Positions 1 through 7,811 of a stretch of 32,784 nucleotides of DNA are shown here, piece by piece. The position numbers and the translations under genes were made by a program. The DNA lies in contig CAYOXD010000020.1 in the NCBI GenBank assembly GCA_964407825.1, forward strand, positions 1 through 32,784. Direction: 5' to 3'. Every line of letters begins with the position of its first letter. The stretch's first letter is position 1. The DNA comes from CAYOXD01 sp964407825. GTDB taxonomy: Bacteria; Desulfobacterota; Desulfobacteria; Desulfobacterales; JAFDDL01. The notes below the pieces were generated by a model, which worked only from the letters and a program-made list of their open reading frames with translations, had not been told where the DNA came from and ran no database searches.

Positions 1-3000
1 TCCCCTCTCCCCAAGGTTCCCGTACCGATGGTAGGTGTCGCAGATCGCCTGCTGGCGATGATAGTGGAGCAGCTCGATGCGGCCTTCCATCAACACTTTC
101 GCCCTGGCGATGAAAAACCCCGTTTTGGCGGCGGCGGCCAGCACCGGGCCCGGCACCCGATCCGGCGCGGCATAGCGGATTCTGCCCAGGTGAGGGAAGC
201 TGTCCACAAGGACCGCATCCTCCTGGAAGATCATCTTGGTACCGTCCAGCAGTGCCTCGCCGTCGACGGTGCCAAGAAAGTCGGTCACCGCATTGTCCAT
301 GCCGGGCGGCAGGCTGACAGCGACGGGACACCCCGCGGCCCGGGCCGCGGATACCCGGGCCAGCACCTCGAACAGGGAATCGGCCGGGTGGACGCGAACC
401 AGGACCCTTCCCACCGGCAGATGCCGCAGCACATTGTCCTGGCCCGGAAGGTGGAAAAAATCCAGTTCCCTGGAGAACCAGTGCTCCATGTGGTAGAGGT
501 AGCTTCCGATGGCGTACACGGTCCTGGCGATATCCTCCCGGAAAACGCCGAAATCCCCCCATCGCAGCCGCCGGCGCCAGGCATCGGCCAGCCTGCGGAG
601 GCTGCTCTCGGCCTCGATCACCCCGAACCTGGGGTACCCGGTTTCCTCGAAATCCATGAACTGCGCCACATAATCCGGGCCGCCCGCCTTGATCCCCGGG
701 CCGAGGGCGGATTTTCCCATGCCGCCGAAGGGCTGGCGCAGGGTGACGGCGCCCGTGGTCCCCCGGTTGATGTAGAGATTGCCGGCACGGATCCCCTCCC
801 GCCACTGGGCCTGCTCCCTGGGATCCAGGCTTTCGAGACCGGCGGTGAGACCGTAGCCCGTGGCGTTGACCATGGAAATGGCCGCGTCGAGGGAATCGGC
901 GCACATCACCCCCAACAGCGGCCCGAAAAACTCCGTCATATGGGTGTAGCTTCCCGGCCGCACACCGTACTTGATCCCGGGGGTCCAAAGCTGGGAGGAT
1001 TCGTTGGCGCACTCCGGTCTCAGGGCCCAGCTCTCCCCCTGCTCGAGGGTGCTCAGGGCTCTGGCAAGATGCCCCGCCGGCGGACGGATGAGGGGCCCCA
1101 TGCGGTGGTGGAATTCCCACGGGGAACCGGCGCTGAAGCTCTTGGCCGCATCCACCAGCTGCCGCTTGAAGCGGGCATCCTCGTAGACCGGTCTTTCCAG
1201 AATGAGAAGGGAGGTGGCGCTGCACTTCTGGCCGCTGTTACCGAAGGCCGAGTATACGACGTTTCGGATGGCCTGATCCCGATCGGCCATGTCGGTGACG
1301 ATGGTGGCGTTCTTTCCACCGGTCTCGGCAAAAAGTGAAAGCCCCGGGTTCTCGGCCAGCATCGTCAGGCCCGTGTCCGTGCCGCCCGTCAGGATCACCC
1401 CATCGATATCCGGATGCCGAGTCAATTCTGCCCCCACGGCAGTGCCGTCGCAGGGAACAAATTGGAGGGTGTTTCGGCTCACCCCGGCCCGCCAGAAGCA
1501 GCGGCAAAGCTCCCATGCGGTCAGAACCGCATCCGTTGCAGGCTTGAAAATCACCGTATTGCCGGCGGAAAGGCTTGCCACGATGCCGCCGCAGGGGATG
1601 GCCACCGGAAAATTCCAGGGGGAGATAACCACCATCACGCCCCTTCCCCGGATCTTCACGGAGGGCAACGCATCGAAGGTACCGGCGGAAAATGGATAAA
1701 ACTCCGCGAAATCGATGGCCTCCGAGACCTCCACATCGGTTTCCGTAAAGACTTTTCCCGTATCGGCCGCCGCCGCGCCGATGAGCGTCCCCCGTGCCTC
1801 CCGCAGGGCCTTGGCAACCCGGGAGAGGATCTCGTGGCGCTGGGAATGCGACTTTTTCCGCCACCCGTCCGGGTCGCACCGGGCCACGGCAACGGCCCGC
1901 TGGATATCCCCCGGGGTGGCCTGGGCATGTCGGGACACCACCACGGGCTGCCGGGGCTGGCCCGGATCGGTTCGCTCCCGGATCTCCCGGCCCTGAAAAA
2001 TTTCGATACCGCCGATCACCAGGGGAATCTCCATGGGAGATGCCTTGGAATCCCGCTGCCACCGGCGCCGGATCTCCTTTGCCCATCGACGGTTGGCGGC
2101 CAGGGACCAGTCGGTGTTGGGCTCGTTGGTGAATACCTTCTCGTACCGGGTGCCCATCCTGTCGGGAAAGGTTTCATGCCCCCTGTCCTGGGTCCGGTGG
2201 GGACCCGAGCGGACGGTGTCGATCCTGCGGCAGGACCTGACAAACGCACGCTTCAGCGACTCCCAGTCCCTGGAGCCCACCTTGAGCCCCGGCGCAGAGC
2301 GAAGATAGTTGCCCGGGGTCGTGTTCTCGTCCAGGCGCCGGATCAGGTAGGCGATGGCATTGATGAACTCCTCCCGGTTTGCCACCGGCGCGTAGAGAAG
2401 GACCCGGCTGCCCTGCTCGCTGATGACCCGGCGGACGTGGTCGGCCATGCCTTCGAGCATCTCGACTGAAAAAAAGTCCTGTACCTCGTAAGCGTCGGCA
2501 AGACACCTGGCATAGGCCAGTTCAAAGAGGTTGTGGGAGGCGACCCCGAGGTTCACGGCCCGGATATGCTCGGGCTTCATGCCAAAGCGGACCATGCGCT
2601 TGTAGTTGGCATCCACCTCGCATTTGGTGGCATAGGGCGCAAGGGGCCAGTTGAAGAGCGCGGCGTCCACCTTCTCCATCTCCATATTGGCGCCCTTGAC
2701 GATGCGAAGCCGCACGGGCGCGCCCCCCTCCTCGACCCTGCGCACCGCCCATGTGGTCAGCTCCTGCTGGATGTCAAAGGAATCCGGCAGGTAGGCCTGG
2801 AGCGCGATCCCCGCGCTGTGTGAGAAAAATTCCGGCTGGGAGAGCGTCTCCATGAAGACCCGGAAGGTAATCTCGAGGTCCGAGTAGGCCTCCATGTCGA
2901 GGGTGACCAATTTCGGCGACCGGCTGCCGTCGGCGGCCGTGAAACGGTTCCTTTCCGCCGCCCGGTAAAGGGCCGCGAGGCGCTCCTTCAGAGCCGCCAC

Positions 3001-3594
3001 GGTGTGATCGAAGGCAAGGGCATGGATCTGGGAATAGAGGGTGGAAATCTTGACGGAGACGGTTTCGACAGCCGGGTCTTCCAGGTCGCCGATGTAGGTT
3101 TTCAGGCGGCTGTCTGCCTCTTCCTCCCCCAGCACGGCCTCTCCCAGGTGATTGAGGTTCACCCGGACGCCCTGGGATTTCCGCTTGCGAAGGTGGGCAT
3201 GCAGGGCCCTCGTCTCGCCGGCAATGATGGCGCGTCTGCTGGAATCGCGCATCCGGCCGATCATCCGGGGCACCAGAAAATTCGAAAAACGCCCACCCAT
3301 CCTCCGGAAAATTCCGATCAGGAACCGCTCCATGCCGGAGAAGAACGCCGGGGTGCCGTACCGGTCGAGCACCGTTCTGACCTGGTCCGCCACCCGGCGA
3401 TTGTTACCGGACCGGAAACTCTGATCGATGAGCCGGGTCAGGATCACCTTGTCCAGGGGGTTTTGGAGCAGCCGCTGCATCTGTCTCTGGACACCCCTTT
3501 CCTCGCGGGTGAGAAGAACATTGGCCCGGTGTTGCCAGGCCTCCGCCAACCCCACAGCCTCTCGCACGATCGCCTCTTCATCAATGGTAACCAT
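1..3594 (-). CDS. putA: Bifunctional proline dehydrogenase / L-glutamate-gamma-semialdehyde dehydrogenase (PutA type), 3' end cut by window
   Basis: An open frame reads without a stop from ATG at 3594 to base 1 (1198 codons), so the C-terminus lies outside. The start has a strong Shine-Dalgarno (GGGGGAGG, 6 nt upstream). The N-terminal half carries the FAD proline dehydrogenase barrel with VSVKIS, LDMEAY, QAYLPDSF, RIVKGANMEMEK and YLIRRLDENT. The middle is an aldehyde dehydrogenase with SPWNFP, AETGGKN (Glu757) and SGQKCSA (nucleophile Cys791). The remaining ~200 residues resemble the C-terminal ALDH-like domain of long PutA proteins. By family it oxidises proline to glutamate, giving electrons to quinone and NAD+. 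No N-terminal DNA-binding domain is seen, so it is probably not a self-repressor. It follows the complex III/oxidase cluster on the same strand with a 149-bp gap, which fits delivery of electrons to that chain (inference). High confidence in family. Confidence 0.93.
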   Translation of the reverse strand, partial: MVTIDEEAIVREAVGLAEAWQHRANVLLTREERGVQRQMQRLLQNPLDKVILTRLIDQSFRSGNNRRVADQVRTVLDRYGTPAFFSGMERFLIGIFRRMGGRFSNFLVPRMIGRMRDSSRRAIIAGETRALHAHLRKRKSQGVRVNLNHLGEAVLGEEEADSRLKTYIGDLEDPAVETVSVKISTLYSQIHALAFDHTVAALKERLAALYRAAERNRFTAADGSRSPKLVTLDMEAYSDLEITFRVFMETLSQPEFFSHSAGIALQAYLPDSFDIQQELTTWAVRRVEEGGAPVRLRIVKGANMEMEKVDAALFNWPLAPYATKCEVDANYKRMVRFGMKPEHIRAVNLGVASHNLFELAYARCLADAYEVQDFFSVEMLEGMADHVRRVISEQGSRVLLYAPVANREEFINAIAYLIRRLDENTTPGNYLRSAPGLKVGSRDWESLKRAFVRSCRRIDTVRSGPHRTQDRGHETFPDRMGTRYEKVFTNEPNTDWSLAANRRWAKEIRRRWQRDSKASPMEIPLVIGGIEIFQGREIRERTDPGQPRQPVVVSRHAQATPGDIQRAVAVARCDPDGWRKKSHSQRHEILSRVAKALREARGTLIGAAAADTGKVFTETDVEVSEAIDFAEFYPFSAGTFDALPSVKIRGRGVMVVISPWNFPVAIPCGGIVASLSAGNTVIFKPATDAVLTAWELCRCFWRAGVSRNTLQFVPCDGTAVGAELTRHPDIDGVILTGGTDTGLTMLAENPGLSLFAETGGKNATIVTDMADRDQAIRNVVYSAFGNSGQKCSATSLLILERPVYEDARFKRQLVDAAKSFSAGSPWEFHHRMGPLIRPPAGHLARALSTLEQGESWALRPECANESSQLWTPGIKYGVRPGSYTHMTEFFGPLLGVMCADSLDAAISMVNATGYGLTAGLESLDPREQAQWREGIRAGNLYINRGTTGAVTLRQPFGGMGKSALGPGIKAGGPDYVAQFMDFEETGYPRFGVIEAESSLRRLADAWRRRLRWGDFGVFREDIARTVYAIGSYLYHMEHWFSRELDFFHLPGQDNVLRHLPVGRVLVRVHPADSLFEVLARVSAARAAGCPVAVSLPPGMDNAVTDFLGTVDGEALLDGTKMIFQEDAVLVDSFPHLGRIRYAAPDRVPGPVLAAAAKTGFFIARAKVLMEGRIELLHYHRQQAICDTYHRYGNLGERG

Positions 3595-3743
3595 GGTCCG
3601 CCTCCCCCTCGTTCCTTCCCGGTTCAGCCTTCAGCTTGCTTATTTTCGCCGAATATCCTAAAAATTGCAAATGGGCCACCCCCCAACCCCAGGAGGCCGA
3701 ACACCTGGGATAACTGCAGATTACCGGAAATGACCCCACCGGC

Positions 3744-4262
3744 CTATGGCCGCGTCCCGAGAGATTTGACGTAGGCGATGATCCGCCAGCGGTCGAGGAT
3801 GGCGATGGTGGTGTCAAGGGCCGGCTGCCGCCCCCCCGGAATACCGTAACTGATCTCCTTGAAAAACACGCCGTCGGCAAGGCCCTGAACCTTTGCTGAA
3901 CGCAGATCCGTTGGCAGCGGCGCGAAGCTCTGGCCCACGGTGCCGTTGCCATCAAAGTTCTTCCCGTGGCACTGGATACAGAAATGCACGTAGAGCTGGC
4001 CACCTGCCGACACGGCGGCGGCCATGCCGCTGGGTTTGATGGGGGAGATGATGTTCCTTGCGTCCATTTGCCGGTAGATGGCCTCCCCGCCCCCGAAGGG
4101 CACGGTGCCCCGTGCCATGAAGGCGATGGGTTCCTCATGGGGACGGATGGCCGGAGTTTCCCGCATGCGGCCGTAGGGGAACTGGTTGTCGTACCAGATG
4201 AGGAGAAAATAGGCCGAGGCCGCCAGAACCAGAACCAATGGAAGCACGAGGTATCGTTTCAT
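3744..4262 (-). CDS. actE: Monohaem cytochrome c, ActE-like subunit of alternative complex III
   Basis: 172 residues with one N-terminal membrane anchor or uncleaved signal (about residues 4-23) and one haem c site, CIQCH (Cys95, Cys98, His99), in a class I cytochrome fold followed by GKNFDGNG. The pre-haem region, with a GTVPFGGG stretch after an arginine-rich linker, resembles ActE, the periplasmic monohaem subunit of alternative complex III. It starts directly after the TAG of the upstream small membrane gene, behind AAGGGGG. It is separated from actABCDF by the oxidase-like genes, so it could instead be an electron carrier for the CcoN/CcoO module. Cytochrome c is certain; ActE identity is an inference from length, motif spacing and context. 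Confidence 0.8.
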   Translation of the reverse strand: MKRYLVLPLVLVLAASAYFLLIWYDNQFPYGRMRETPAIRPHEEPIAFMARGTVPFGGGEAIYRQMDARNIISPIKPSGMAAAVSAGGQLYVHFCIQCHGKNFDGNGTVGQSFAPLPTDLRSAKVQGLADGVFFKEISYGIPGGRQPALDTTIAILDRWRIIAYVKSLGTRP

Positions 4263-4490
4263 CTATTCCCCCTTGGCACCCTTCACATGTTGCGGATACG
4301 GCAGGGGCGGGTAGATGGCGGAAGGGGATTCCCCGGGAAGGTCGGCCACCGGCCGGTAATCCCATCCGGGCTGTCCCCTGTCGCCGACAATCCAGAAGGA
4401 AAAAAAGCCCTGTGCCAGAATGAAAAAAACCATCAGGAGGATGATGATCCAATCGGGCAGGCCGCCTGACTTTTCAGATGGTGCATCCAT
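4263..4490 (-). CDS. Small single-span membrane protein of the respiratory cluster
   Basis: 75 residues: a short polar N-terminus, one hydrophobic helix (about residues 14-34, WIIILLMVFFILAQGFFSFW), then a proline-rich tail ending PPLPYPQHVKGAKGE. The ATG lies one base after the TAG of the upstream gene, and its own stop abuts the ATG of the ActE-like gene, so it is clearly embedded in the operon. I do not recognise a family. The size and position suggest an accessory or assembly subunit of the oxidase-like complex, such as those seen beside cbb3 genes, but no diagnostic residues are visible. Confidence 0.75.
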   Translation of the reverse strand: MDAPSEKSGGLPDWIIILLMVFFILAQGFFSFWIVGDRGQPGWDYRPVADLPGESPSAIYPPLPYPQHVKGAKGE

Positions 4491-4491
4491 G

Positions 4492-4767
4492 CTATAGTTT
4501 AACCTCCAGAAGACCGGTCAGGAGGATATAAAAAAAGCCCCACAGCACCGTTCCCGCGACCACCAGGGTCATGGCCAGGGGAAAGGGGGCATCCCGCTCC
4601 TCGATATCCTCCGGGTAGCGGTAGATGATTTGCCGTTGCCGCTGCTCGTCATCCTGCCGCCGTAACCGGCTGTATCCGAGAAAGAGGGCGAACACGATGA
4701 TAAACACCAAGGTCGGGAAGATGGCCAACATGACATGCTGAAAATTGAGCAGCTCAAAAAAACGCAT
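4492..4767 (-). CDS. Small two-span membrane protein, possibly CcoQ/CcoP N-terminus-like
   Basis: 91 residues with two predicted helices (about 12-32 and 65-88). The linker contains RYPEDIEERDAPFP. This resembles the conserved IxExDxPLPxWW segment that precedes the membrane anchor of CcoP/FixP, while the N-terminal half looks like a CcoQ/FixQ-style short helix with a basic cytoplasmic end (YSRLRRQ). The start codon is well supported by GGAGGAGG 4 nt upstream. It lies between the CcoO-like cytochrome and the 75-residue membrane protein. I infer that it replaces the membrane anchor of a normal CcoP, whose haem domain appears to be fused to the CcoO-like protein instead. The similarity is short, so the assignment is tentative; that the gene is real is much surer. 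Confidence 0.7.
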   Translation of the reverse strand: MRFFELLNFQHVMLAIFPTLVFIIVFALFLGYSRLRRQDDEQRQRQIIYRYPEDIEERDAPFPLAMTLVVAGTVLWGFFYILLTGLLEVKL

Positions 4768-4907
4768 CTTGCCTCCTCCGCCCCACCATCACGGTACCGA
4801 TACCAGGGCAACCACGAGGACCGCCGCGCTGGGCAGGAGCCCTATAAAAGGAGCTCACCCCCCTCATCCGATCGGCCCTCCTTCGCTTCTCTTGCCCCCA
4901 GGCACAA

Positions 4908-5840
4908 TCAAGGTTCATAGGACGCATCGATCCCCTTCGGCGCCCTGTTGGCATCGGAGCGGCCGATGAAGTCCACCGCGACATAGTTGCCCACATCCCA
5001 GATCTTCTCGGATTCCAGTTGCCGTTTGAAGTAGGGCATGGCCGTTCCCGCAATGCCGTTCATAATCTGATAATACAGGATCCCGCCGGAAATTTCACGG
5101 TCATGCAGGAGGGTGAAATTAAAGGGCGGCGGATAGATGAAAGGTTGGGCCGGTCCCATGCCGTTTCCGACGGGGCCGTGGCACCCCATACAGCTATCCT
5201 GGTAAATCTTCGCGCCCCGGGCAAGGCCCGCGGCGCTGGTGGGATAGGGATCTGGAAGATCCCGCCATCCCTGGGGTACATGCGTGTTGAGCCAGTCCAC
5301 GTTGGCATCGGGTCCTGCCTCGAAAGCCGCCGTGGCCTTCTGCTTCCAGTGCTTCTGGCGGGCCACGCGGCGATCCGCCATCTTCTCCCCCAGGCTCTGT
5401 ACATAGGCGGTCAGGAGCTTGATCTTCTTTGCGCCCAGAGCCGAGAAGGCCGGCATGATGGACATGGGACGGGTCAATCGCGGATTGGTGAAATGGGCCA
5501 TATGCCAGTCGTCGGGATGCTCTCCGCCCTCCTGGCTCAAATCCGGCCCCTGCCGGGCCGAACCGAGAAGTATCGGACAATCCCTGACATAATCACCCGC
5601 CTGGGCGATGCGTTCGGCGCCCAGGCCCCAGTCGATGGCCCGGATGGACTGGGTATGACAATACATGCACCCATTGGCGATATAGATGGCACGGCCCGCC
5701 TTCTCGACCTCCGTTCGGGGCCGGACGATATCGGATGGCCGCTCGGTGCGGGTGACGTAGGGCAGCACCACCGCTATGAACACGACGGCCGCCAGGATCG
5801 CCACACTGCCCGTCACCACGGATGTTGGGGACATTCTCAT
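4908..5840 (-). CDS. ccoO: CcoO-type membrane cytochrome c with fused second cytochrome c domain
   Basis: 310 residues. An N-terminal membrane helix (about 8-28) is followed by a CcoO/FixO domain: CMYCH (Cys58, Cys61, His62), then a DYVRDCPILLGSARQGPDLS block and WHMAHFTNPR with a likely Met ligand in SIMPAF, all aligned with cbb3 subunit II. After a linker (about 150-205), a second class I cytochrome c domain carries CMGCH (Cys217, Cys220, His221) and a possible Met ligand in TAMPYF. The protein is thus dihaem, resembling CcoO joined to one CcoP-like haem domain. Its ATG shares one base with the upstream TGA (TGATG), implying translational coupling to the CcoN-like gene. The expected role is electron delivery from complex III or soluble cytochromes to the catalytic subunit on the periplasmic side. 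Confidence 0.88.
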   Translation of the reverse strand: MRMSPTSVVTGSVAILAAVVFIAVVLPYVTRTERPSDIVRPRTEVEKAGRAIYIANGCMYCHTQSIRAIDWGLGAERIAQAGDYVRDCPILLGSARQGPDLSQEGGEHPDDWHMAHFTNPRLTRPMSIMPAFSALGAKKIKLLTAYVQSLGEKMADRRVARQKHWKQKATAAFEAGPDANVDWLNTHVPQGWRDLPDPYPTSAAGLARGAKIYQDSCMGCHGPVGNGMGPAQPFIYPPPFNFTLLHDREISGGILYYQIMNGIAGTAMPYFKRQLESEKIWDVGNYVAVDFIGRSDANRAPKGIDASYEP

Positions 5841-7210
5841 CAGGCTGCCTCGATGGATCGCCCCGAAAGGGACCGGATAATGTTGTAGATCCCCACCAGG
5901 GAACCGACAAAGATCATCACGCCCAGTGCGGCGCGAATGACATAGTACACATGAAGTTCAGGCAACACCCGGTAAACGGTCTCGCCGTTGAGCCAGGCGC
6001 TGCCCTGGATCAGCCCGGCGATGGTCAATACCACCGTGAAGCCCACGACGCCGATAAGGACCAGCCAGTACTGCAGATCCGCCAGAAAACGGCTGTAGAG
6101 GGGGCGGCCCGTGATCCGGGGAAGGACGTAATAGATGCCGCCCAGGGCGATCATGCCGGCGAAGCCCAGCACCCCGAGGTGCGCGTGGCCCACGACCCAA
6201 TTGTTGAAGTGGGTGATCCGCTGCACCTGGGGAAGGGCCATCATGGAGCCCTGGATGCTGACGAAAAAGAACATGATGGTACCGGTAAAGGTGAATTTGG
6301 CGCCGATATCCGCGTGGATCTCCCCCAGCTTTCCCCTGGCCGTATACCAGATGTTGATGAGAAAGGCCATCACGGGAATCACCATGGCGATGCCGTCCAC
6401 GATGGCTATCGCCTTGAGCCAGGTGGGCACCGGCACCTGGAGCAGGTGTTGGGCCCCGATAAGGGGATAGATCACCAGCAGGGACCAGAAGCCCAGGAGC
6501 GACAGGGTGTGACTGTAGAGGGGGCTTCGGCAGGTCCTGGGGATGACGTAATAGACCCCCCCTGCGGAAAGGAGCGTCAGCAGCAAACCGAAGATATCGT
6601 GTCCGTAAAACCACAGGATGATGGCGTCGGGGATTCCCGCCAGGGCGCCGGTATCCGGCCGCCAGATGACGTTTCCCAGAGCGTAGATGAAAGGGGTGAG
6701 GATCAGGGCGGCACACACGTACCAGACCGAGACATAGAGAAGGGGCTCGGTTCGCTGTCTTACGGTCATGATGATATTGAAAAAGGCGGTCAAAAAGGCC
6801 ACCACCACGAGGAGGTCCAGGGGCCAGATGAGCTCGGCATACTCCCGGCCCTGGGTGTATCCCAGGGCGAGGGTGACCACCGCTGCCGCCAGCGTCGCAT
6901 TCCACAGAAGCACCGTCACCATCCCCAGGAACTCGCTGTAGAGACGCGTCCGGAGCAATCTCGGCACGTAGTAGAAAGCCGCCCCGAGAAGCCCGGAGGT
7001 GACGAACCCGAACAGCACGATGTTCACGTGGATGGCCCGAATCCTGCCGAAGGACAGCCAGATCAGGTTCCTGGTCAGATCCGGAGCGATGAGCTCGGTT
7101 GCTGCCAGGAGTCCCATCAGGGTGCCCACCCCCATCCACACCGCGGAGGTGATGATAAACCCCAGGGCGGTCCGGTGCGTTTCAGGGGGCAAGTCGTTTC
7201 CGTTGGTCAA
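5840..7210 (-). CDS. ccoN: C-family (cbb3) haem-copper oxidase subunit I-like protein with altered CuB site
   Basis: 456 residues, about 12 membrane helices. Start chosen as TTG at 7210, preceded by AAGGAG at 6 nt; longer upstream extensions are polar and unlike the family. CcoN landmarks are clear: FGRIRAIHVN (low-spin haem ligand His61), REYAELIWPLD, WFYGHD (CuB ligand His204), FWSLLVIYPLIGAQH (Tyr248 at the cross-linked tyrosine position), and VVGHAHLG (His342 and His344 for the two haems b). Where cbb3 enzymes have two adjacent CuB histidines (GPHH), this protein has Gln254-His255. The conserved EGPMM glutamate is also Gln (Gln320 in QGSMM). By family it should be the dioxygen- or NO-reducing subunit; the substitutions make that reaction uncertain. 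No second copy is in view. It lies 52 bp after actA and is coupled to the CcoO-like gene. Confidence 0.9.
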   Translation of the reverse strand: MTNGNDLPPETHRTALGFIITSAVWMGVGTLMGLLAATELIAPDLTRNLIWLSFGRIRAIHVNIVLFGFVTSGLLGAAFYYVPRLLRTRLYSEFLGMVTVLLWNATLAAAVVTLALGYTQGREYAELIWPLDLLVVVAFLTAFFNIIMTVRQRTEPLLYVSVWYVCAALILTPFIYALGNVIWRPDTGALAGIPDAIILWFYGHDIFGLLLTLLSAGGVYYVIPRTCRSPLYSHTLSLLGFWSLLVIYPLIGAQHLLQVPVPTWLKAIAIVDGIAMVIPVMAFLINIWYTARGKLGEIHADIGAKFTFTGTIMFFFVSIQGSMMALPQVQRITHFNNWVVGHAHLGVLGFAGMIALGGIYYVLPRITGRPLYSRFLADLQYWLVLIGVVGFTVVLTIAGLIQGSAWLNGETVYRVLPELHVYYVIRAALGVMIFVGSLVGIYNIIRSLSGRSIEAA

Positions 7211-7262
7211 AGCGATCTCCTTTTTTCCCTCATCCTCATCGTCCTGGCGCCCATCGCCCGAC

Positions 7263-7811
7263 CTAATTGTGGCACCCCAGCCAGCAGCCCACATTCGCCT
7301 TCTTCGCCCGGTGGCACTTGATGCAGAAGCCCATCTGAAACCGCTTGATCGGCAGCCGGTCCATGGTTGCCACCGGCCCGTGACACTCCTGGCAGGCGAT
7401 ATGTTTCCTGACGTGCCGCTCATGATTGAAAAAGACATACTCGGGCAAATAGGTCACCTTCACCCAGGGGATGGGGGTATCCGTATCGAAGTATCGACGT
7501 TCCTTCCGGATTTCCGGATGATCGGCAATGATATACTGATGGCAGAACAGGCACTTTTTCACCGGTGGAATGCCCGGGAAGGGGGATCGGTTCGCGTAGG
7601 GGTGGCAGAACCAGCAGTCGATCTTCTCCACGCCGGCATGAATCCGGTGGCTGAAGGCGATGGGCTGCTTCGGGCCGATCCAGGTGCCCGGCGGCGCGTA
7701 GAAGAGTATCAGAAACGCAATGGTGAGAAGGACGCATCCCCCCACGGCCGAAAGGGCGCGGCCATTGGCACCCACAAATCGTTTCAGGTTCGACAGGGAG
7801 GTGAAGGCCAT
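7263..7811 (-). CDS. actA: Multihaem cytochrome c, ActA subunit of alternative complex III
   Basis: 182 residues from ATG 7811, which overlaps the actF stop (TGATG) and has AGGAGGGG upstream. An N-terminal membrane anchor (about 22-38) is followed by CWFCH (66-70), CLFCH (87-91), CQECH (140-144) and CIKCH (163-167), plus a final C-W-L-G-C-H (176-181) that has three rather than two residues between the cysteines. ActA is the pentahaem periplasmic subunit of alternative complex III, so five sites match expectation if the CX3CH site is used. The order is unusual: actA usually leads the operon, whereas here it follows actF. It should carry electrons from the ActB iron-sulfur clusters towards ActE or the terminal reductase. 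Confidence 0.88.
   Translation of the reverse strand: MAFTSLSNLKRFVGANGRALSAVGGCVLLTIAFLILFYAPPGTWIGPKQPIAFSHRIHAGVEKIDCWFCHPYANRSPFPGIPPVKKCLFCHQYIIADHPEIRKERRYFDTDTPIPWVKVTYLPEYVFFNHERHVRKHIACQECHGPVATMDRLPIKRFQMGFCIKCHRAKKANVGCWLGCHN

Noticed and set aside
28..1338. Long plus-strand open frame of 436 codons
   Set aside because: It is antisense to the aldehyde dehydrogenase and C-terminal parts of putA, whose minus-strand frame has clear catalytic motifs. High GC content keeps the opposite frame open.
4768..4907. Gap between the CcoO-like gene and the 91-residue gene as a possible sRNA or terminator
   Set aside because: No convincing stem-loop with T tract or promoter was seen in these 140 bases.
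5822..7321. Plus-strand open frame of 499 codons
   Set aside because: Antisense to the CcoN-like gene; its translation is rich in His, Asp, Gln and Gly with no domain pattern.
7211..7438. N-terminal extension of the CcoN-like frame
   Set aside because: The extension overlaps actA, is polar and Arg-rich, and the TTG at 7210 has a well-placed AAGGAG.
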